Part shown: positions 5,477 to 8,872 of the stretch, piece by piece
Layout of the letters: each line of letters opens with the position of its first letter
Numbering within the stretch: position 1 is the stretch's first letter
NCBI GenBank assembly: GCA_049976725.1
Contig: JBMFHR010000035.1
Coordinates: 1-8,872 of the forward strand
Source of the DNA: Conexivisphaera sp049976725
Lineage (GTDB): Archaea; Thermoproteota; Nitrososphaeria; Conexivisphaerales; Conexivisphaeraceae
Direction of reading: 5' to 3'
DNA: 8,872 nucleotides
Made by a program: the position numbers and the translations under genes
Notes under the pieces: generated by a model
Database searches by the model: none
What the model saw: only the letters and a program-made list of their open reading frames with translations
What the model was told of the DNA's origin: nothing

Positions 5477-6141
5477 TGGACGCGGGGGGCTGCTCGGCCC
5501 CCAGGCTCTACGAGCTCCTGCTGGCGCTGGGCAACGAGGTGCGCGTCGTGGACGCGACGTTCGGAGCGGAGGAGGCGGAGCTCGCGCTGGAGGGCGCCGA
5601 CGCCCTGGTGATAGGGGGCAGGAGGCGCGCCAGCTCCGCGGTCGACAGGCTCGGGACCCGCCTCCTCAGGGCCGCCCGCGGATCGGGGATCCCGGCCCTG
5701 GGGATCTGCTACGGGGCGCAGCTGATCAACAACTCGCTCGGGGGCACGCTCGAGGTGATGGGGGGGAGGCTCCTGGGGCTGAACCCGGTGCGCGTGGACA
5801 GGGAGGATCCGGCTTTCTCCGGGCTCCCGACGGACGTCGCGAGGTTCTACGAGGCGAGGGCCAGGAGGGTGAGGAGGCTGGCGCCGGGCCTCAGGGAGAT
5901 AGCCCGCAGCGAGGCTGGGGGAATCGAGGCCTACTCGGGCGAGGGGATCTACGGGTTCCTCTTCCACCCGGAGCTCAGCGGGGGGGCGGGCGTCACGGTC
6001 ATGAGGGGGGCGCTGGGGGCGCTGGGGATCCTCCCCCGCGCGCCGCGCGGGAGGCGACCTCCTCGAGCGCGGCGGCCACGCGCTCCCTGCCCACGTCGAG
6101 CGCGTAGGAGGAGAACCTGGGGCCCCTGTCGGATCCTATGA
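5473..6141 (+). CDS. class I glutamine amidotransferase, GuaA subunit A-like
   Basis: This is a Triad glutamine amidotransferase, which releases ammonia from glutamine for a partner synthetase. The nucleophile elbow is GICYGAQLINNSLGG (77-91, Cys79), and the His-Glu pair is in FHPEL (His165, Glu167). These motifs are closest to the glutaminase subunit of archaeal GMP synthase, but the oxyanion-region GGP is GGR here (48-50) and the usual SHxDxV motif is replaced by EARARRV (127-133), so the partner is uncertain; no synthetase subunit is in the window. Starting at ATG 5473 removes most of the first beta strand. CTG 5458 would restore it (AVILMMDAGG) and has a Shine-Dalgarno-like site at suitable distance. 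The natural family end is near residue 186; the last 36 residues are an Arg/Pro-rich tail read antisense to lysS, with a 143-base overlap. The tail may be real, or the result of a lost stop or sequence error. The gene overlaps the end of rbkR, suggesting coupled translation. Confidence 0.78.
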   Translation: MMDAGGCSAPRLYELLLALGNEVRVVDATFGAEEAELALEGADALVIGGRRRASSAVDRLGTRLLRAARGSGIPALGICYGAQLINNSLGGTLEVMGGRLLGLNPVRVDREDPAFSGLPTDVARFYEARARRVRRLAPGLREIARSEAGGIEAYSGEGIYGFLFHPELSGGAGVTVMRGALGALGILPRAPRGRRPPRARRPRAPCPRRARRRRTWGPCRIL

Positions 6142-7630
6142 GCGCCATGTACAGGGCCCTGAAGAACGCGGGCGGCTCTATCCCGTGCCTCCTGGCCGCC
6201 TCGAACGCCGCGTTCTGTATCTCCCGCGGGTCCGACGTGGACCTGAGGGCCGCCGCCAGCTCGAGCATTGCCTCCGCCTCCTCCGGCGTCGGAGTGTACT
6301 CGAGCGCCCTGCCGACTACCTCGAGGGCCCACCTCCGCGCCTTCTCGATCTTCTCGACGAGCCCGGGGGTCACGGACTTCACCATGCCGTACCTCCTGAG
6401 GCGCTCCACGACGAAGTCGACCGCCCCGTCCTCCGGCGCGGCGCGCCCCAGCTCCGCCAGGAGCCTGTAGGGCACGTGGACGTCCGGCGCGGGCGGCGGG
6501 CGCAGGAAGTTCACGTACTCGTAGAGCCCCCTGAGCCTGCGCTCCCTCGACTCGTCCACCTTCCTCGCGCCGAAGTACACGTCCTCCAGCTCGTCGTACT
6601 CGTCCACGTACTTCGGGATGTCCTCGAGCGAGACGTACCTGTGGCCCACCATCCTCTTGTACATGAGCAGGACGAGGCTGCGCCTGGTCCCGTACCTGAG
6701 CCACGCCTGCGGCGTGACGACGTTCCCCGCGGACTTGGAGATCTTCCTGCCGCTCCTGTCGAGGAAGAGCTCGTACCTGGCGTGGTACGGATGGGGGAAA
6801 CCCAGGATCCGGTCCGAGATCCTGTCGTTGACCCTTATCGAGTCCTCCAGGTCCTTCCCGTACGCCTCGAACCTGATGTCGAGCGCGGCCCACCTGGCGG
6901 CCAGCTCCACCTTCCAGCTCAGCTTCCCCTCGCCGCTGGAGAGCTTCACCTCGCCCCTGTGGCCGCACCCCGGGACCCACCTCCCGCCTATGCGCGCCCC
7001 CACGCACTCGTACGTCACGGTGTCCGTGCTGGGGTCGTAGCCCGTGGCCACCGTCGTGTAGATCCTCCCGCACCTCTCGCAGACGGCGAAGAACGGGAGG
7101 GCCCGGGTGAACTTATCCTGGCCCGTGACCTCCCGTATTATCTCCCCGACCTCCGCGGCGCGGGAGAGGATCGTCCTGGCCTGCGGCGCCAGGGCGCCCG
7201 ACTTGTACATGCGCGCCCCCGACATGCGGACGTACTCGACCCCGAGATCGTCCAGGGCGTCCATGAGGAGGGAGCTCATGTGCTCCCCGTAGCTCCCGTG
7301 GCACCCGAAGGGATCCGGTATCCTGGAGACGGGCTCGCCTATGTGCCCCGAGAGCCAGTCGGGCAGCCCGGCCGGGACCTTCCTCAGGCCGTCCATGTCG
7401 TCCGAGAAGGCCACGAGCTCCGACCTGTGGCCGGAGTCCTCGAGCGCCAGCTTGATCCCGTACGCCCTCACGGCGTCCGAGAGGCTCCCTATGTGAGGGA
7501 TCCCGGAGGCGCCGAGGCCGCTCTCGACCCTAAGGAGCGACGTGTCCCTCCCCAGCGACTCCTCCCTCTCCAGCACCCTGCGGGCCACCTTGTCGATCCA
7601 GGTGCCCCTGCCTATGACCTCGGGCTGCAC
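5999..7630 (-). CDS. lysS: class I lysyl-tRNA synthetase
   Basis: This 543-residue protein is a class I LysRS, the archaeal type unrelated to the class II enzyme of most bacteria; it charges tRNA-Lys with lysine in the cytoplasm. The Rossmann fold carries the HIGH-type motif PHIGS (45-49) and the KMSKS-type motif KISKS (296-300) in GRKISKSAGN. Further family segments are DPFGCHGSYGEHM (106-118) and a cysteine set, CERC (184-187), Cys209 and GCGH (221-224), that probably binds zinc. The anticodon-binding helical domain follows to FFRALYMALIGSDRGPR (485-501 approximately). The last 14 residues, rich in Gly, Ala and Pro, look nonconserved. The start is GTG 7630, supported by a TATA-like TTTTTAA about 27 bases upstream, which implies a leaderless mRNA separate from the Cdc48 gene. 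Length agrees with the family. Its 3' end overlaps the convergent amidotransferase gene by 143 bases. Confidence 0.95.
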   Translation of the reverse strand: MQPEVIGRGTWIDKVARRVLEREESLGRDTSLLRVESGLGASGIPHIGSLSDAVRAYGIKLALEDSGHRSELVAFSDDMDGLRKVPAGLPDWLSGHIGEPVSRIPDPFGCHGSYGEHMSSLLMDALDDLGVEYVRMSGARMYKSGALAPQARTILSRAAEVGEIIREVTGQDKFTRALPFFAVCERCGRIYTTVATGYDPSTDTVTYECVGARIGGRWVPGCGHRGEVKLSSGEGKLSWKVELAARWAALDIRFEAYGKDLEDSIRVNDRISDRILGFPHPYHARYELFLDRSGRKISKSAGNVVTPQAWLRYGTRRSLVLLMYKRMVGHRYVSLEDIPKYVDEYDELEDVYFGARKVDESRERRLRGLYEYVNFLRPPPAPDVHVPYRLLAELGRAAPEDGAVDFVVERLRRYGMVKSVTPGLVEKIEKARRWALEVVGRALEYTPTPEEAEAMLELAAALRSTSDPREIQNAAFEAARRHGIEPPAFFRALYMALIGSDRGPRFSSYALDVGRERVAAALEEVASRAARGGGSPAPPAPPS

Positions 7631-7652
7631 GCGGGCCGGGGGCGCCGCGCCG

Positions 7653-7661
7653 GTTAAAAAG
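7653..7661 (-). promoter_or_regulatory. TATA-like box of lysS, with T-run after cdc48
   Basis: Read on the minus strand this is CTTTTTAAC in a 43-base gap. It is centred about 27 bases before the GTG start of lysS, so it can act as a core promoter for a leaderless transcript. The same TTTTT lies 13 bases after the Cdc48 stop codon and could also act as an archaeal oligo-T terminator. The two roles are not exclusive; both are inferred from position. Confidence 0.45.
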
Positions 7662-7673
7662 GAGAGCCCCGCA

Positions 7674-8872
7674 TCACCTGTAGTAGGGGACCGGCTGCTT
7701 CTCTATCGTCTTGCCCTCCCTGGAGCTCCTGACGCGCCTTATGGCCTCCTCGATGTGCCTGAGCTCTATCGTGGCCTCCTCGGCGTGGTCCCTCGCGTCC
7801 TTGGGGTTCGGGTACTTGTCTATGAACTCCTGGAGGACTATCGACACCGCCGTGTTCACGACGGACGCCAGGTCTGCGCCGCTGAACCCCTCCGTCAGCT
7901 CGGCCACCTTCTCCGCGTCGACGTCCTGCGCCAGAGGCTTCCCCTTGAGGTGTATCCTGAGTATCTCCGCCCTGCTCCTCCTGTCCGGCAGCGGCACGTA
8001 GATCAGCTTGTCGAACCTGCCGGCCCTGAGCAGCGCCGGGTCCACCATGTCTATCCTGTTCGTGGCCGCCAGCACGACCACGCCGGAGAGCGGGGCAAGC
8101 CCGTCCAGCTCCGTGAGGAGCTGGCTCACGACCCTCTCCGTGACCATGGAGTCGGCCGAGACGCCCCTGACGGGGGCCAGGGCGTCTATCTCGTCGAAGA
8201 ATATGACGCACGGGGCGGCCTGCCTCGCCTTCCTGAAGACCTCCCTCACCGCCCTCTCGCTCTCGCCGACCCACTTGCTCAGGAGCTCGGGGCCGCGCAC
8301 GCTTATGAAGTTCGCCTCGCTCTCCGTCGCCACGGCCTTCGCGAGCATTGTCTTCCCCGTGCCGGGCGGGCCGTACAGGAGTATGCCCTTCGGCATCGTG
8401 TAGCCCAGCCTGCGGTAGAGCTCCGGGTACTTGAGGGGCCACTCGACGGCCTCCCTGAGCTCCCTCTTCACGGGGTCCAGCCCGCCGATGTCGTCCCAGT
8501 GCACCTCGGGCACCTCGAGGTAGACCTCCCTGAGCGCGGACGGCGTTATGCCCCTTAGGGCCTGCTCGAAGTCCTCCATGGTAACCTGTATCTTCTCGAG
8601 GACCTCCGCCGGTATCTTCTCGGCCTCCAGGTCTATCTGGGGCAGGACCCTCCTGAGGGCGTTCATCGCGGCCTCCTTGACCAGGTACTCCAGGTCCGCC
8701 CCCACGAACCCGTGCGTCACGGCCGCCAGCTTCTCCTCGTCGACGTCAGGCGCCAGCGGCACGTTCCTGGTGTGTATCTGGAGTATCTCGGCGCGGGCCT
8801 TCTTGTCGGGGACCTTGATCTCTATCTCCCTGTCGAACCTGCCGGGCCTCCTGAGGGCCGGGTCCAGGGCGT
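7674..8872 (-). CDS. cdc48: Cdc48/VAT-type AAA+ ATPase, C-terminal part (5' end outside window)
   Basis: About 399 residues are visible; the N-terminal domain and most of the first ATPase ring (D1) lie beyond the right edge. The visible part begins in D1 at ALDPALRRPGRFD, with the arginine-finger region and the D1 lid. D2 follows: entry segment VHWDDIGGLDPVKREL, Walker A GPPGTGKT (visible residues 167-174, bases 8349-8372), Walker B FFDEID (224-229), sensor 1 in AATNR (Asn271) and arginine fingers in RAGRFD (Arg282, Arg285). All key D2 residues are intact, so D2 should hydrolyse ATP. The family forms hexamers that unfold proteins for the proteasome and remodel complexes. The last three residues, Tyr-Tyr-Arg, fit the HbYX tail used to dock on the 20S proteasome. 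The stop is TGA at 7676-7674. No RNA gene or other feature was seen in the rest of the region. Confidence 0.95.
   Translation of the reverse strand, partial: ALDPALRRPGRFDREIEIKVPDKKARAEILQIHTRNVPLAPDVDEEKLAAVTHGFVGADLEYLVKEAAMNALRRVLPQIDLEAEKIPAEVLEKIQVTMEDFEQALRGITPSALREVYLEVPEVHWDDIGGLDPVKRELREAVEWPLKYPELYRRLGYTMPKGILLYGPPGTGKTMLAKAVATESEANFISVRGPELLSKWVGESERAVREVFRKARQAAPCVIFFDEIDALAPVRGVSADSMVTERVVSQLLTELDGLAPLSGVVVLAATNRIDMVDPALLRAGRFDKLIYVPLPDRRSRAEILRIHLKGKPLAQDVDAEKVAELTEGFSGADLASVVNTAVSIVLQEFIDKYPNPKDARDHAEEATIELRHIEEAIRRVRSSREGKTIEKQPVPYYR

Noticed and set aside
6185..7657. A 490-residue plus-strand open frame opposite lysS.
   Set aside because: It is an antisense shadow rich in Arg, Pro, His and Val with no domain motif, while lysS carries all class I LysRS motifs.
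7542..8558. A 338-residue plus-strand open frame opposite cdc48 and the start of lysS.
   Set aside because: It has shadow composition and is antisense to Walker A, Walker B and sensor motifs of an evident AAA+ ATPase.
1..8872. tRNA or rRNA genes, CRISPR arrays, insertion sequences, phage or defence genes.
   Set aside because: The window was read for these and nothing was seen: non-coding gaps are at most 121 bases, with no tRNA-like clover pattern, repeat array, transposase or terminal inverted repeats.

Overview
This window is a GC-rich, gene-dense stretch of an archaeal chromosome. The evidence is the gene set: a Cdc48/VAT-type AAA+ ATPase, a class I lysyl-tRNA synthetase, a CTP-dependent riboflavin kinase fused to a winged-helix DNA-binding domain (RbkR), and a COG2521-type archaeal methyltransferase. 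Heavy AGG (Arg) and ATA (Ile) codon use, and TATA-like boxes about 27-29 bases before start codons (leaderless style), agree with this. A thermophilic member of the TACK group (Thermoproteota/Korarchaeota-like) is the most natural guess, but the lineage cannot be fixed from this sequence alone.

Layout from left to right: (1) 70-1572, minus: a cobalamin-binding radical SAM enzyme of unknown substrate. (2) 1573-1693: a divergent promoter region. (3) 1694-3183, plus: the alpha and beta subunits of a class I iron-sulfur fumarase, overlapping as TGATG. (4) 3180-4675, minus: a RibU-like ECF riboflavin transporter S component followed after 11 bases by a COG2521 methyltransferase; the methyltransferase and fumarase beta stop inside the same CTAG. 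(5) 4676-4720: an AT-rich divergent promoter with a perfect 8-2-8 inverted repeat, the probable RbkR operator. (6) 4721-6141, plus: rbkR and an overlapping GuaA-like glutamine amidotransferase. (7) 5999-7630, minus: lysS, whose 3' end overlaps the amidotransferase tail to tail by 143 bases. (8) 7674 to the right edge, minus: the C-terminal part of a Cdc48/VAT ATPase, ending in Tyr-Tyr-Arg. The leftmost 69 bases hold no gene that can be supported.

The most coherent system is the riboflavin module at 3180-6141. A riboflavin importer (ribU) and a riboflavin kinase/regulator (rbkR) face away from each other across a single palindrome. One protein can therefore plausibly convert imported riboflavin to FMN with CTP and also control import. 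The methyltransferase (on the ribU side) and the amidotransferase (on the rbkR side) sit in the two transcription units of this module and may be unrecognised members of the regulon; that part is inference. The remaining genes (fumarase, LysRS, Cdc48) are housekeeping. No RNA gene, CRISPR array, insertion sequence or other mobile element was seen.
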